From Rhodopseudomonas pseudopalustris (lineage in GTDB: Bacteria > Pseudomonadota > Alphaproteobacteria > Rhizobiales > Xanthobacteraceae): a DNA stretch of 64,000 bases. The position numbers and the translations under genes are program-made. The DNA lies in the NCBI RefSeq assembly GCF_900110435.1, contig NZ_FODT01000010.1:115931-179930 (forward strand), in the 5' to 3' direction. Positions within the stretch are counted from its first letter, which is position 1, and each line of letters opens with the position of its first letter. Shown here piece by piece: positions 10,638-20,073 of the stretch. Below the pieces are notes generated by a model. The model did no database searches and was not told where the DNA came from. It saw only the letters and a program-made list of their open reading frames with translations.

Positions 10638-12455
10638 ATGATCAGTTCACAGCAGGCGACGCCGGCGCGTAGCGAGCCGCGTGCCGCAAAGCGTTTCCAG
10701 ATCGCGCTGATCAAGCCGTCGCATTACGACGATGACGGCTACGTCATCCAGTGGTTCCGCTCGTTCATTCCGTCGAATTCGCTGGCGGTAGTGTACAGCC
10801 TGGTCGAAGACTCCCGTCAGCGCAAAGCGCTCGGCGACGGGATCGAGATCGACATCACCGCGGCCGACGAGATCAACACCCGAACGCGCATTCCCAAGAT
10901 CATCGAGCGCTTCCGCGCCCACGACTTCTTCGGGCTGGTGTTCATTGTCGGCGTGCAGTCGAACCAGTTTCCGCGCGCGCTCGACATCGCCCGGCCGCTG
11001 CGCGCCGCTGGCGTGCCGGTGGCGATCGGTGGCTTCCACGTCTCGGGCTGCATCGCGATGCTGCCGGGCATCCAGCCGGACCTGCAGCAGGCGCTCGACC
11101 TCGGCGTCACGCTGTTTGCCGGCGAACTCGAAGGTCGCTGCGACGACCTGCTGCGCGACGCCGCCAGCGGCGCGCTGAAGCCGATGTACAACTATCTGAA
11201 CGAACTGCCGGCGCTCGAAGGCGCGCCGACGCCGATCCTGCCGCGGCATTATCTGAAGGGCACCTTCAGCCTGCAGACCTCGTTCGACGCCGGCCGCGGC
11301 TGTCCGTATCAGTGCTCGTTCTGCACCATCATCAACGTCCAGGGCCGCAAGTCGCGCGGCCGCAGCGCCGACGACATCGAGCGGCTGGTGCGCGCCAACA
11401 TGGCGCAGGGCGTCAACTGGTTCTTCATGACCGACGACAATTTCGCCCGCAACAAGGACTGGGAGGTGATCCTCGACCGCCTGGCCGCGCTGCGCCGCGA
11501 ATTCGCCGCCGCCGGCCAGAAGGACATCAAGCTGGTGATCCAGGTCGACACGCTGTGTCACAAGATCGACGGCTTCATCGAGAAGGCGCGGGCAGCCGGG
11601 GTGGTGCGCACCTTCCTCGGACTCGAAAGCATCAACCCGCAGAACCTCGCCGCCGCCAACAAGCGGCAGAACAAGATCACCGAATATCGGCAGATGCTGC
11701 AGGCCTGGAAGCGGGCCGGGGTGATTACTTACGCCGGCTACATTCTCGGCTTCCCGCACGACACGCCGGAGAGCATCGCCGAGGACATCGCGATCATCCA
11801 GAAGGAGCTGCCGCTCGACATTCTGGAGTTCTTCTGCCTGACGCCGCTGCCGGGCTCGGAAGACCATCAGCGGCTGTTCCGGGAGGGCGTCGCGATGGAT
11901 TCCGATCTCAACCGCTTCGACATCGAGCACGCCGTCACCGCCCATCCGAAGATGACCCGCGCGCAATGGCAGGACGCTTACTTCAACGCCTGGGACCTGT
12001 ACTACTCGGCCGAGCACATCGAGCGGCTGCTCCGCCGCGCCGGCGCCACCAATTCGGGCGTCTCGCGGCTGGCGGCGATGATCTATCTGTTCTCCTCGAT
12101 GGTGAAGATCGAGAAGGTGCATCCGCTGCAGGGCGGCATCGTCCGGCTGAAATATCGCGCCGACCGCCGCCCGACGCTGCAGTTGGAATCGCCGTTGCTG
12201 TTCTATCCGCGGCTGGTGGCCGAGAACGCGCGCAAGCTGGCGCAGAACGTCCGGCACTGGTTCTGGATCGACGGCCTACGCCGAAAGGTCCGCGACGATC
12301 CGAACCGGTTGAGCTACACCGACACCGCGATCACGCCGGTCGACGCCCATGACGTGGAAGAACTGGAGCTGTTCACCCACAGCCAGGCGGCGCAGGACGC
12401 GGTCGAACACATCCGCAAGATCAAGCAGCTCACCACGGTGAAGTCGGTGGCGTAG
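10638..12455 (+). CDS. B12-binding-domain radical SAM protein of unknown function
   Basis: The 605-residue protein has an N-terminal cobalamin-binding-like Rossmann region (about 20-190) and a radical SAM core with the CxxxCxxC cluster at Cys222, Cys226 and Cys229, preceded by DAGRGCP. A C-terminal region of about 200 residues follows. The overall plan resembles enzymes such as BchE or HpnJ/HpnP, which methylate, cyclise or couple hydrocarbon substrates. It lacks an obvious DxHxxG cobalamin motif, so B12 binding is uncertain. No pathway partners flank it. The start is the ATG at 10638, preceded by GGGCAAGGCC. Confidence 0.8.
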   Translation: MISSQQATPARSEPRAAKRFQIALIKPSHYDDDGYVIQWFRSFIPSNSLAVVYSLVEDSRQRKALGDGIEIDITAADEINTRTRIPKIIERFRAHDFFGLVFIVGVQSNQFPRALDIARPLRAAGVPVAIGGFHVSGCIAMLPGIQPDLQQALDLGVTLFAGELEGRCDDLLRDAASGALKPMYNYLNELPALEGAPTPILPRHYLKGTFSLQTSFDAGRGCPYQCSFCTIINVQGRKSRGRSADDIERLVRANMAQGVNWFFMTDDNFARNKDWEVILDRLAALRREFAAAGQKDIKLVIQVDTLCHKIDGFIEKARAAGVVRTFLGLESINPQNLAAANKRQNKITEYRQMLQAWKRAGVITYAGYILGFPHDTPESIAEDIAIIQKELPLDILEFFCLTPLPGSEDHQRLFREGVAMDSDLNRFDIEHAVTAHPKMTRAQWQDAYFNAWDLYYSAEHIERLLRRAGATNSGVSRLAAMIYLFSSMVKIEKVHPLQGGIVRLKYRADRRPTLQLESPLLFYPRLVAENARKLAQNVRHWFWIDGLRRKVRDDPNRLSYTDTAITPVDAHDVEELELFTHSQAAQDAVEHIRKIKQLTTVKSVA

Positions 12456-12683
12456 CCCGCCGATGGCGGTGGGCTGGGCATCGATGATGTTTCCGAAACT
12501 CCGTCGGCTGGCGTGCCTCGCGAGCCGCAGATGCTTGCCGCGTGCGCGATACGCGGCTCCTCGGATGCGGGCAGGTGATCCCCTACCATGATGCCGTCGC
12601 GACTGCGTCTCATGTGGCTCTTACCACCTGCGCTGCGCCGTGCTTAGATCGCCGCCGAAAGCAGATGTTTGTTCGGAGGTGGA

Positions 12684-13046
12684 ATGACGGCGACCCCTGT
12701 GCTGGTGATCCTGAGCGCCGCGACGGCGCTCGGCCTGTATCTCGGTCTGTTGTATCTGCGCGGCGAGCGCAGACAGGGGCTGGTTGCGCTGCATCTGCTG
12801 CTCGGCTTCGGCGGGCTGGAGACGCTGGTGATGCTGCTGCACGGCACGCCGGACGGCGCGGCGGCGTCGGGAAACATCTCGTTCGGCAAGATCGCTGCCG
12901 GTCTGTTCGCCGTGTCGGCGTTCTCCGGCTTCATCGCGGCGCTGGCGCGGAAATCGCCGGTGGCCGCCAACGTCCTGCTCGGCACCCACGTCACCGTCGG
13001 GCTCGCCGGCTTCGCGCTGGTGCTGGCGTGGATTTCCGGGACCTGA
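12684..13046 (+). CDS. Small integral membrane protein, unknown function
   Basis: The 120-residue protein is built from four hydrophobic helices (about 4-20, 32-52, 66-84 and 93-117) with short polar loops such as LRGERRQG. ATG 12684 has a strong GGAGG site five bases upstream and is preferred over a TTG 15 bases earlier. It converges on phaC with only ten bases between the stop codons. I recognise no family. Confidence 0.7.
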   Translation: MTATPVLVILSAATALGLYLGLLYLRGERRQGLVALHLLLGFGGLETLVMLLHGTPDGAAASGNISFGKIAAGLFAVSAFSGFIAALARKSPVAANVLLGTHVTVGLAGFALVLAWISGT

Positions 13047-13059
13047 GCCGGACGGCTCA
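13044..13059. terminator. Short hairpin between convergent genes
   Basis: TGAGCC and GGCTCA pair around a four-base loop. The first arm contains the stop of the membrane protein and the second arm abuts the stop of phaC, so this compact dyad could terminate both genes. The stem is only six pairs and lacks a T-run. Confidence 0.35.
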
Positions 13060-14859
13060 GGAGCGGACCCGGACGTAGCTCCCAGGCGCGTCCTCGATCG
13101 GCGGATAGGCGTCGTTGCCGATGGCGCGGGCAGGGACCTGCTCGGGGTCGAATTGCTCGACCCATTGCCGCCAATCCGGCCACCACGAGCCCTTGTGCTC
13201 CTGCGCGCCCTTCAGCCATTCGGCGACCGAACCGACCTGGATGTTGTCGTTGGTCCAGTACTGATATTTGTTCGCCGCCGGCGGATTGATCACGCCGGCG
13301 ATATGGCCGGAGCCTGACAACACATATTTCACCGGGCCACCGAAGAACTGCGAGCCGTACAGCACGGATTCCGCCGGTGCGATATGGTCCTCGCGGGTGG
13401 CGAGGTTGTAGATCGGCACTTTCACCTTGGCGAGATCGAGCGCGGTTCCGTCGAGCACCATGGTGCCCGCCGACAGCTTGTTGTCGAGATAGCAGTTGCG
13501 CAGATAGTAAGAGTGGTTGGCCGCGGGCATCCGCGTCGCGTCGGAATTCCAGTGCAGCAGGTCGAACGCCGACGGCGGCTTGCCCTTGAGATAGTTGCTG
13601 ACGACGTAGGACCAGATCAGATCGTTCGACCGCAGCATGTTGAAGGCCATCGCCATCCGCGCGCCTTCGAGCACGCCGGTGGCGCGCATGTCGCGCTCCA
13701 GCGCCGAGATCTGGCCCTCGTCGACGAACACCATCAGGTCGCCGGCATGGGTGAAATCGACCTGGGTGGTCAGGAAGGTCGCCGAGGTGACGCGCTGGCG
13801 GCGGCGATCGGCCAGCCACGCCAGCGTCGAGGCGAGCAGGGTGCCGCCGACGCAATAGCCGATGGTGTGCACCTTCATCTCGCCGGTGATCTTCTCGATC
13901 ACGTCCATCGCGGTCAGTGGCCCGAGCTTCATGTAGTCGGCGAAGCTCTTGTCGGCGAGGCTGCGGTCGGGATTGACCCAGGAGATCACGAACACCGAAA
14001 CGCCCTGGTCGACGCAGTATTTGATGAAGGATTTTTCCGGCTTGAGATCGAGGATGTAGAACTTGTTGATCCACGGCGGAACGATCAGCAGCGGCGTGCG
14101 CAGCACCGTCTCGGTCGCAGGCTGATACTGGATCAGCTGCATGATCTCGTTCTGGAAGATCACCTTGCCGGGCGTCGTCGCCATGTTGACGCCGACCTCG
14201 AGATTGGACGGGTCCGACTGGCGGATCTTGAGATGGCCGCGGCCGGCCTGGATGTCCTCGGCCAGCATCTTCATGCCGCGCACCAGATTGTCGCCGCTGC
14301 TCTCCAGCGTGCTCCGCGTCAGCTCCGGGCTGGTCGGTACGAAGTTGGAGGGCGCCAGCGCGTTGGTGATCTGCTGGACGTAGAACGCCGCCTTCTTCTT
14401 GGTGTGCGGGTCGAGGCCATCGGCCTTCTCGACCAGTTCGCTGGCCCATTGCGACGTCAGCAGATAGGCCTGCATGACGAAGTCATAGAACTGGTTGGAG
14501 CGCCATTCCGGATCGGCGAAGCGCTTGTCCCGTGGCGGCGGCTCGATCGTCGGCTCGACCTGGTCGCCGGACAGTCGGCGCGAGGCGCTGCCCCACAGGT
14601 CGAGATACGACTTGCCGAGACGGTTTTGCAGCTCGGCGGCCCGGGCCTGATCCGACATCCAATAGTCGGCGACGCTGGTGAGCGTCTTCACGATTTCGGT
14701 GAGTTCGGTCGGCTGATTGTTGCCGTCCATCGTTTCGCGCGGCTTCAGCATGGTCGCCAGCGCTTGGCCGCCGGCCTCCATCGCCTGCGCCAGATTACGC
14801 GCGAAAGCCTCTGGATCGAACTTTTTCGCAGACGCTGTTTCTGGTAGCATGTCGGTCAT
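13057..14859 (-). CDS. phaC: Class I poly(3-hydroxyalkanoate) synthase
   Basis: PhaC polymerises (R)-3-hydroxyacyl-CoA into storage polyester granules. ATG at 14859 (MTDMLPET) gives 600 residues, the usual class I length; the frame extends upstream but the extra residues are not conserved-looking. The lipase-like box GYCVGG places the catalytic Cys at about residue 336. [14 protein letters not shown] supplies the Asp region and [12 protein letters not shown] the His. The PhaC N-terminal domain occupies about residues 100-270. No phaA, phaB or phasin gene is adjacent. The next gene upstream is divergent. Confidence 0.95.
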   Translation of the reverse strand: MTDMLPETASAKKFDPEAFARNLAQAMEAGGQALATMLKPRETMDGNNQPTELTEIVKTLTSVADYWMSDQARAAELQNRLGKSYLDLWGSASRRLSGDQVEPTIEPPPRDKRFADPEWRSNQFYDFVMQAYLLTSQWASELVEKADGLDPHTKKKAAFYVQQITNALAPSNFVPTSPELTRSTLESSGDNLVRGMKMLAEDIQAGRGHLKIRQSDPSNLEVGVNMATTPGKVIFQNEIMQLIQYQPATETVLRTPLLIVPPWINKFYILDLKPEKSFIKYCVDQGVSVFVISWVNPDRSLADKSFADYMKLGPLTAMDVIEKITGEMKVHTIGYCVGGTLLASTLAWLADRRRQRVTSATFLTTQVDFTHAGDLMVFVDEGQISALERDMRATGVLEGARMAMAFNMLRSNDLIWSYVVSNYLKGKPPSAFDLLHWNSDATRMPAANHSYYLRNCYLDNKLSAGTMVLDGTALDLAKVKVPIYNLATREDHIAPAESVLYGSQFFGGPVKYVLSGSGHIAGVINPPAANKYQYWTNDNIQVGSVAEWLKGAQEHKGSWWPDWRQWVEQFDPEQVPARAIGNDAYPPIEDAPGSYVRVRS

Positions 14860-15177
14860 CGGCGGACGTTTTACCCTGTTCGAATATCTTATACGATTTT
14901 GTCGTTGTCGGGCTGATGATGACATAGTTCGGTAAATGTCGCTGAACTCGATGTGCTGCACTGCGATAGATCGCGCTTGATTTAGCCACATTGCCACCCC
15001 ACTGACTCGCCGTGGGCGGTGCGGATCGAACAAAAGAGGCAAGGTTTTGCGGTCGTTCGGGTTCGAGGGTGCGACGATTTGGTGCGCCGGCGCGCCCGGC
15101 CGCGGTTGTAAATGCGGTCGCGACTGCGGTCGCAAGTGAAGGATGACAGTTTGCGGGTGATGCGGAAGGCGGGGCGG

Positions 15178-15516
15178 ATGCCCGGACGGAACAGCAGCCG
15201 AGATCGACGACGCCCGCGCGGGGTCGTGATCGCGTTGCTCGCCGGGCTTGTGGCCGGACCGGGGCTCGGCGGCTGCTCGATCTCGCTCTCCGACATGCCG
15301 CTGATGGGCAGCAGCGAAAAGGTCGAGAAGCCGAAGGAGACCGAGGCCTTTCCGGCGGTCAACGATCTGCCGGCCAACCGCGGCGAGGCTGTGCTGGCGC
15401 CCGCCGAGCGCAACAAGATCGAGCAGGAATTGATCGCGGCCCGCGAACGTCAGGCGAACGCCAATGGCTCCGCCGCGGCCAAGCCAGGCGCGACCCCGTC
15501 GTCAGCCGCGAAATAG
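15178..15516 (+). CDS. Small putative lipoprotein
   Basis: From ATG 15178 the protein has 112 residues: an Arg-rich N-region, a hydrophobic stretch [18 protein letters not shown] ending in a lipobox-like LGGC, then a polar Lys/Glu/Ala/Pro-rich tail. It is therefore probably an outer- or inner-membrane-anchored lipoprotein. Upstream in-frame ATGs exist at 15112 and 15160; I choose 15178 because AAGGCGGGG precedes it at good spacing. It is divergent from phaC. Function unknown. Confidence 0.65.
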   Translation: MPGRNSSRDRRRPRGVVIALLAGLVAGPGLGGCSISLSDMPLMGSSEKVEKPKETEAFPAVNDLPANRGEAVLAPAERNKIEQELIAARERQANANGSAAAKPGATPSSAAK

Positions 15517-15701
15517 CCGCGCGGCTCGCCGTCGCTGCAACCGGTGGCGGGCCACCTCTCGCCGCTGCGGCCCTTCGGAATGCGCGTTCTATCGAAATCC
15601 GCCGTAAATTCGTGCGATAGGAAGCGCTTCTAAACGCGAATCGGATTCCCCTCCGATCAAGAACGCGGTAACGATCCAGTCGTTACCCGGAGTCGAGGAC
15701 C

Positions 15702-16922
15702 ATGGAAGAATTTTACCGCATCCGCCGTTTGCCGCCTTACGTGTTCGAGCAGGTCAACCGGGCCAAGGCGGCCGCGCGGAACGCCGGCGCCGATATCATC
15801 GATCTGGGCATGGGCAATCCCGACCTGCCGGCGCCGCCGCATGTGCTCGAGAAGCTCAAGGACACGCTCGGCAAGCCGCGCACCGACCGCTATTCCGCCT
15901 CGCGCGGCATTACCGGGCTGCGCAAGGCGCAGGCGGCCTATTACGACCGCCGCTTCGGGGTCAAGCTGAACCCCGACACCCAGGTGGTGGCCACGCTCGG
16001 CTCCAAGGAAGGCTTCGCCAACGTGGCCCAGGCGATCACCTCGCCGGGCGACGTCGTGCTGTGTCCGAATCCGAGTTATCCGATCCATGCTTTCGGCTTC
16101 CTGATGGCGGGCGGCGTGATCCGCTCGGTGCCGTCCGAGCCGACCCCGGATTTCTTCGCCGCCGCGGAGCGCGCGATCATCCATTCGATTCCGAAGCCGA
16201 TCGCCCTGATCGCCTGCTATCCCTCAAATCCGACCGCCTATGTGGCGAGCCTTGATTTCTACAAGGATCTGGTCGCGTTCGCGAAGAAGCACGAGATCTA
16301 CATCCTGTCCGACCTCGCTTACGCCGAAGTCTATTTCGACGACGCCAACCCGCCGCCCTCGGTGCTGCAGGTTCCGGGCGCGATGGACGTCACCGTCGAG
16401 TTCACCTCGATGTCGAAGACGTTCTCGATGGCCGGCTGGCGGATGGGCTTTGCGGTCGGCAATGAGCGGATCATCGCGGCGCTGGCCCGGGTGAAATCCT
16501 ATCTCGACTACGGCGCCTTCACGCCGGTGCAGGTCGCCGCCACTGCGGCGCTGAACGGCCCCGACGATTGCATCCGCGAGATGCGCGAAACCTACAAGAA
16601 GCGCCGCGACGCGCTGGTCGAGAGTTTCGGCCGCGCCGGCTGGGAGATCCCGCCGCCGTCGGCGTCGATGTTCGCCTGGGCGCCGCTGCCCCCGGCGTTC
16701 CGCGAACTCGGCAGTATGCAGTTCGCGACCCTGATGGTGGAGAAATCCGGCGTGGTGGTCTCGCCCGGCGTCGCCTTCGGCGAGCATGGCGAGGGCTATG
16801 TCCGCATCGCAATGGTGGAAAACGAGCAGCGCATCCGTCAGGCGGCGCGCGGCGTGCGGCGCTTCCTTGAAAGCGGCGTCGAAACATTGCACAACGTGGT
16901 TCCTCTCGCCACACGGCGATAG
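15702..16922 (+). CDS. Class I/II aminotransferase, alanine/aspartate/LL-DAP aminotransferase-like
   Basis: The 406-residue PLP enzyme starts MEEFYRIRRLPPYVF and shows DLGMGNPDLPAP, YSASRGITGLRKA, the PLP-phosphate and ring contacts, and the Schiff-base lysine in SMSKTFSMAGWRMGF at residue 239. It resembles AlaC-type glutamate-pyruvate aminotransferases, which are often annotated as LL-diaminopimelate or aspartate aminotransferase. Position just before hom and glpX, a common order in alphaproteobacteria, hints at aspartate-family amino acid metabolism. The precise amino donor and acceptor cannot be read from the sequence. Confidence 0.88.
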   Translation: MEEFYRIRRLPPYVFEQVNRAKAAARNAGADIIDLGMGNPDLPAPPHVLEKLKDTLGKPRTDRYSASRGITGLRKAQAAYYDRRFGVKLNPDTQVVATLGSKEGFANVAQAITSPGDVVLCPNPSYPIHAFGFLMAGGVIRSVPSEPTPDFFAAAERAIIHSIPKPIALIACYPSNPTAYVASLDFYKDLVAFAKKHEIYILSDLAYAEVYFDDANPPPSVLQVPGAMDVTVEFTSMSKTFSMAGWRMGFAVGNERIIAALARVKSYLDYGAFTPVQVAATAALNGPDDCIREMRETYKKRRDALVESFGRAGWEIPPPSASMFAWAPLPPAFRELGSMQFATLMVEKSGVVVSPGVAFGEHGEGYVRIAMVENEQRIRQAARGVRRFLESGVETLHNVVPLATRR

Positions 16923-16933
16923 GGCCAGGTTCC

Positions 16934-16958
16934 CGGAGGCCGCTTTCGCCGGCCTCCG
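16934..16958 (+). terminator. Stem-loop between the aminotransferase and hom
   Basis: CGGAGGCCG and CGGCCTCCG form a nine-pair stem with a seven-base loop, 12 bases after the aminotransferase stop. A short T-run appears only about 15 bases later, so it is a weak terminator or attenuating structure between two co-oriented genes. Confidence 0.4.
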
Positions 16959-16997
16959 ATCTCACATCAGCTTTTGACTCGGCAGGTTCGGCGCCAG

Positions 16998-18317
16998 ATG
17001 GACGCGCTCAGAGTGGGTATTGCGGGTCTCGGCACCGTCGGCGCCGAAGTGGTCCGTGTCATCGAACGGCAGGAGCGGACGCTGGCGGCGCGCTGCGGCC
17101 GGCCCGTGCGTGTCGTCGCCGTCACTGCGCGATCGAAGGCCAAGAAGCGTGGCCTCGACCTGCGCGGCATCAAATGGGCGAAGAACCCGCTGGCGATCGC
17201 CACCGATCCCGAGGTCGACTGTTTCGTCGAGTTGATCGGCGGCGTCGACGAACCGGCGGGGCCGGCGATCGAGGCGGCGCTCGCCGCCGGCAAATCGGTT
17301 GTCACCGCCAACAAGGCGCTGATTGCCAAGCACGGCCTCAAGCTCGCGGCGCTCGCGGAGAAGCACGGCGTCGCTTTGAATTATGAAGCCGCGGTCGGCG
17401 CTGCGATCCCGGTGATCAAGACGCTGCGCGAAGGCCTCGCCGGCACCGATATCGACCGCATCTACGGCATCCTCAACGGCACCTGCAATTACATCCTGAC
17501 GCGGATGGAGCAGGAGGGGCTGTCATTCGACGAGTGTCTCAAGGACGCGCAGCGGCTCGGCTATGCCGAGGCCAATCCGGCGTTCGACGTCGATGGCCAC
17601 GACACCGCACAAAAATTGTCGATTCTCGCCAGCCTCGCCTTCGGCACCAAGGTCGCGCAGAGCGCGGTCTATGTGGAAGGCATCACCTCGATCACGCCGG
17701 AGGACCTGCGCGCCGCCGCCGATCTTGGTTATCGCCTCAAGTTGCTCGGCGTCGCGGTGCGCACGCCCCAGGGCATCGAGCAGCGCGTTCATCCGACCAT
17801 GGTGCCGCGGTCCTCGTCGATCGCCCAGGTGATGGGCGTCACCAATGCTGTGACCATCGACGGCGACGGCATTCCGCCGATCACGCTGGTCGGCGCCGGC
17901 GCCGGCGCCGCGGCGACGGCCTCGGCCGTGGTCGCCGACATCGCCGACGTCGCGCGCGGCATCCGCGCCGAGCCGTTCGGCCGGCCGGTGGCGAAGCTCG
18001 CCGCGATCAGCAAGGCGCCGATGCAGCGCCACGAGGGCGGCTATTATCTGCGCCTGATGGCGCGCGACCACGCCGGAACCGCGGCGACCATCGCGACGCG
18101 GCTCGCCGAGCAGGACATCTCGATCGAATCGATCGTGCAGCGCCAGCCCGACCGCGCTGCCGACGGCAACGGCAAGCCGGTCAAATCCGCGCCGGTGCCG
18201 GTGATCCTGATCACCTATGCGACCAGCGAGGACGCGGTGCGCCGCGCGCTGCAGGCGGTGCAGCGCGACAAGGTGATCAGCGGCCGGCCGCAGGTCATCC
18301 GGATCGAAAAGAACTAG
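16998..18317 (+). CDS. hom: Homoserine dehydrogenase
   Basis: Hom reduces aspartate semialdehyde to homoserine, feeding threonine, methionine and isoleucine synthesis. ATG 16998 (MDALRVGIAGLGTVG) gives 439 residues; an earlier TTG at 16974 is less likely. The NAD(P)-binding glycine motif is at residues 8-13. VTANKALIAKHG, NYEAAVGAAIPVIKTLREGL and GILNGTCNYILT mark the catalytic domain, and a C-terminal ACT domain (about 350-430) suggests feedback control by threonine. Confidence 0.94.
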   Translation: MDALRVGIAGLGTVGAEVVRVIERQERTLAARCGRPVRVVAVTARSKAKKRGLDLRGIKWAKNPLAIATDPEVDCFVELIGGVDEPAGPAIEAALAAGKSVVTANKALIAKHGLKLAALAEKHGVALNYEAAVGAAIPVIKTLREGLAGTDIDRIYGILNGTCNYILTRMEQEGLSFDECLKDAQRLGYAEANPAFDVDGHDTAQKLSILASLAFGTKVAQSAVYVEGITSITPEDLRAAADLGYRLKLLGVAVRTPQGIEQRVHPTMVPRSSSIAQVMGVTNAVTIDGDGIPPITLVGAGAGAAATASAVVADIADVARGIRAEPFGRPVAKLAAISKAPMQRHEGGYYLRLMARDHAGTAATIATRLAEQDISIESIVQRQPDRAADGNGKPVKSAPVPVILITYATSEDAVRRALQAVQRDKVISGRPQVIRIEKN

Positions 18318-18381
18318 AACGCGTCAGCGAAAGTGCGCGCGCGCCGATGGGGTGCGGGCGGAGTGTTTGAGGAGAGGGCCG

Positions 18382-19386
18382 ATGTCGACCACCATTTCCG
18401 TTCCGCCGCAATTGTTGCTGGAGCGCATCCTGACGCTCGAGATCGTGCGCGTGACGGAGCGTGCTGCGGTGTCGGCGGCGAGGCTGCGCGGCCACGGCGA
18501 CGAAAAGGGCGCCGACCAGGCCGCGGTGGACGCGATGCGGCGCGAGCTCAACAAGATGCCGATCGAAGGCACCGTGGTGATCGGCGAGGGCGAGCGCGAC
18601 GAGGCGCCGATGCTGTTCATCGGCGAGAAGGTCGGCGCCGGCATCGACGCCGGGCCGAAGGTCGACATCGCGGTCGATCCGCTCGAAGGCACCACGCTGT
18701 GCGCCAAGAACATGCCGGGTTCGATCGCCACCATGGCGATGGCCGAAGGCGGCACGCTGCTGCACGCGCCCGACGTCTACATGCAGAAGATCGCGATCGG
18801 CCCGGGCTACGACAAGGGCGTGATCGACATCGACGCGCCTCCGGAGGAGAACATCCGACGTCTCGCGCAAGCCAAGGACGTGCCGATCCACGGCATCACC
18901 GCGCTGGTGCTCGACCGTCCGCGCCATGCCGAACTCATTTCCAAGATCCGCGCCACCGGCGCCGGCGTTCAGCTGATCACCGACGGCGACGTCGCGGGCG
19001 TGATCCATTGCGCCGATCCGGAGAACACCGGCGTCGACATCTACATCGGCACCGGCGGCGCGCCGGAAGGCGTGCTGGCCGCGGCGGCGCTGCGCTGCAT
19101 CGGCGGCCAGATGCAGTGCCGGCTGCTGCTCGACACCTATTCGAAGCGTAATCGCGCCGAGTCGATGGGGATCGAGGATCCGAACTTCGTCTACCAGATC
19201 GAGGACATGGTGAAGGGCGACTGCCTGTTCGCCGCCACCGGCGTCACCGACGGTTCGCTGCTGTCCGGCGTCAAGTTCCGCAAGAACGTGATCCAGACGG
19301 AGACCGTGGTGATGCGCTCGGTCACCGGCACTGTCCGCTACATCAAGGCCGATCATCGCCAGTTCGAGAAGTTCCACCTCGACTGA
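18382..19386 (+). CDS. glpX: Class II fructose-1,6-bisphosphatase
   Basis: The 334-residue enzyme hydrolyses fructose-1,6-bisphosphate in gluconeogenesis and, in autotrophs, in the Calvin cycle. GEGERDEAPMLFIGE and DIAVDPLEGTTLCAKN carry the metal-binding Asp and Glu residues, and GTGGAPEGVLAAAALRC is the second landmark. ATG 18382 is chosen because GAGGAGAGGG lies just upstream. It follows hom by 64 bases, so hom-glpX may be an operon, and it ends at a good terminator. Confidence 0.94.
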   Translation: MSTTISVPPQLLLERILTLEIVRVTERAAVSAARLRGHGDEKGADQAAVDAMRRELNKMPIEGTVVIGEGERDEAPMLFIGEKVGAGIDAGPKVDIAVDPLEGTTLCAKNMPGSIATMAMAEGGTLLHAPDVYMQKIAIGPGYDKGVIDIDAPPEENIRRLAQAKDVPIHGITALVLDRPRHAELISKIRATGAGVQLITDGDVAGVIHCADPENTGVDIYIGTGGAPEGVLAAAALRCIGGQMQCRLLLDTYSKRNRAESMGIEDPNFVYQIEDMVKGDCLFAATGVTDGSLLSGVKFRKNVIQTETVVMRSVTGTVRYIKADHRQFEKFHLD

Positions 19387-19391
19387 AACCC

Positions 19392-19422
19392 CGGGCTCCG
19401 ACTTGATCGGAGCCCGAGTTTT
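19392..19422 (+). terminator. Rho-independent terminator after glpX
   Basis: CGGGCTCCGA and TCGGAGCCCG form a ten-pair stem with loop CTTGA, and TTTT follows three bases after the stem. It ends the hom-glpX transcript. Confidence 0.75.
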
Positions 19423-19499
19423 CGATTGTCTGTTTGACGCGTTTCGTCACGCGAACCGGCGCCCACTTCGCTCGAAACGCATTGTGAGGAGAACGCCCG

Positions 19500-19943
19500 A
19501 TGGCCGTCGAGATCCGTCCCGTCGGCCCCGACGAGCGCGACGCCTGGGAGCCGTTGTGGAACGGCTATCTCGACTTCTACCAGGCGACCCTGACCCCCGG
19601 CACGAGCGACGTGACCTGGGGACGGTTTCACGATCCCGCCGAGCCGATGTATCTGCTCGGCGGCTATGTCGACGGCAAACTCACCGGCATCGTGCAGTTC
19701 CTGTATCACCGATCGTGCTGGACGGCGGGCGACTACTGCTATCTGCAGGATCTGTTCGTCGCCGACAGCGCGCGCGGGCTCGGGCTCGGGCGGAAGTTGA
19801 TCGAGGCGGTATACGATCGCGCCAAGGCCGACGGCTGCAGCCGCGTGCATTGGCTGACGCAGACGAGCAACGCGACCGCCCGACTGCTGTACGACCGCAT
19901 CGCCGACGATTCAGGCTTCATGCAGTATCGGAAGCTGTTTTAG
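19500..19943 (+). CDS. GNAT-family N-acetyltransferase
   Basis: The 147-residue single-domain protein has the acetyl-CoA loop in LFVADSARGLGLGRKLIEAV and the preceding beta-bulge strand DYCYLQ. It belongs to the GCN5-related acetyltransferases and resembles small-molecule acetylating members. The substrate is unknown. Its start is the ATG at 19500, preceded by GAGGAGAA. A dispersed repeat separates it from the next gene. Confidence 0.85.
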   Translation: MAVEIRPVGPDERDAWEPLWNGYLDFYQATLTPGTSDVTWGRFHDPAEPMYLLGGYVDGKLTGIVQFLYHRSCWTAGDYCYLQDLFVADSARGLGLGRKLIEAVYDRAKADGCSRVHWLTQTSNATARLLYDRIADDSGFMQYRKLF

Positions 19944-19953
19944 GCTCGTCATC

Positions 19954-20040
19954 CGGGGCGCGCGCAGCGACGCTGTGGGCGAGCCCGAATCTGAAACCGG
20001 CACGCGAGAGTCCGGGCTCGTGCTTTTCACGCGCGCCCCG
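19954..20040. repeat. Dispersed palindromic intergenic repeat
   Basis: Outer arms CGGGGCGCGCG (19954-19964) and its complement (20030-20040) enclose a nested pair GAGCCCG/CGGGCTC, making a long cruciform-capable element. Elements of the type 'ccggggcgcgcgcagcg ... cgcgccccg' occur many times between genes in Bradyrhizobiaceae (recalled). Confidence 0.65.
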
Positions 20041-20073
20041 AAACGACCGCGACAACAACAAGGGAGAAAAACG

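Noticed and set aside
13384..14847. 487-codon plus-strand frame opposite phaC
   Set aside because: Shadow of phaC with no recognisable features.
16923..18381. Possible amino-acid riboswitch or leader peptide before hom or glpX
   Set aside because: The gaps are short (about 75 and 64 bases) and hold only one simple hairpin; no leader ORF with regulatory codons was found.
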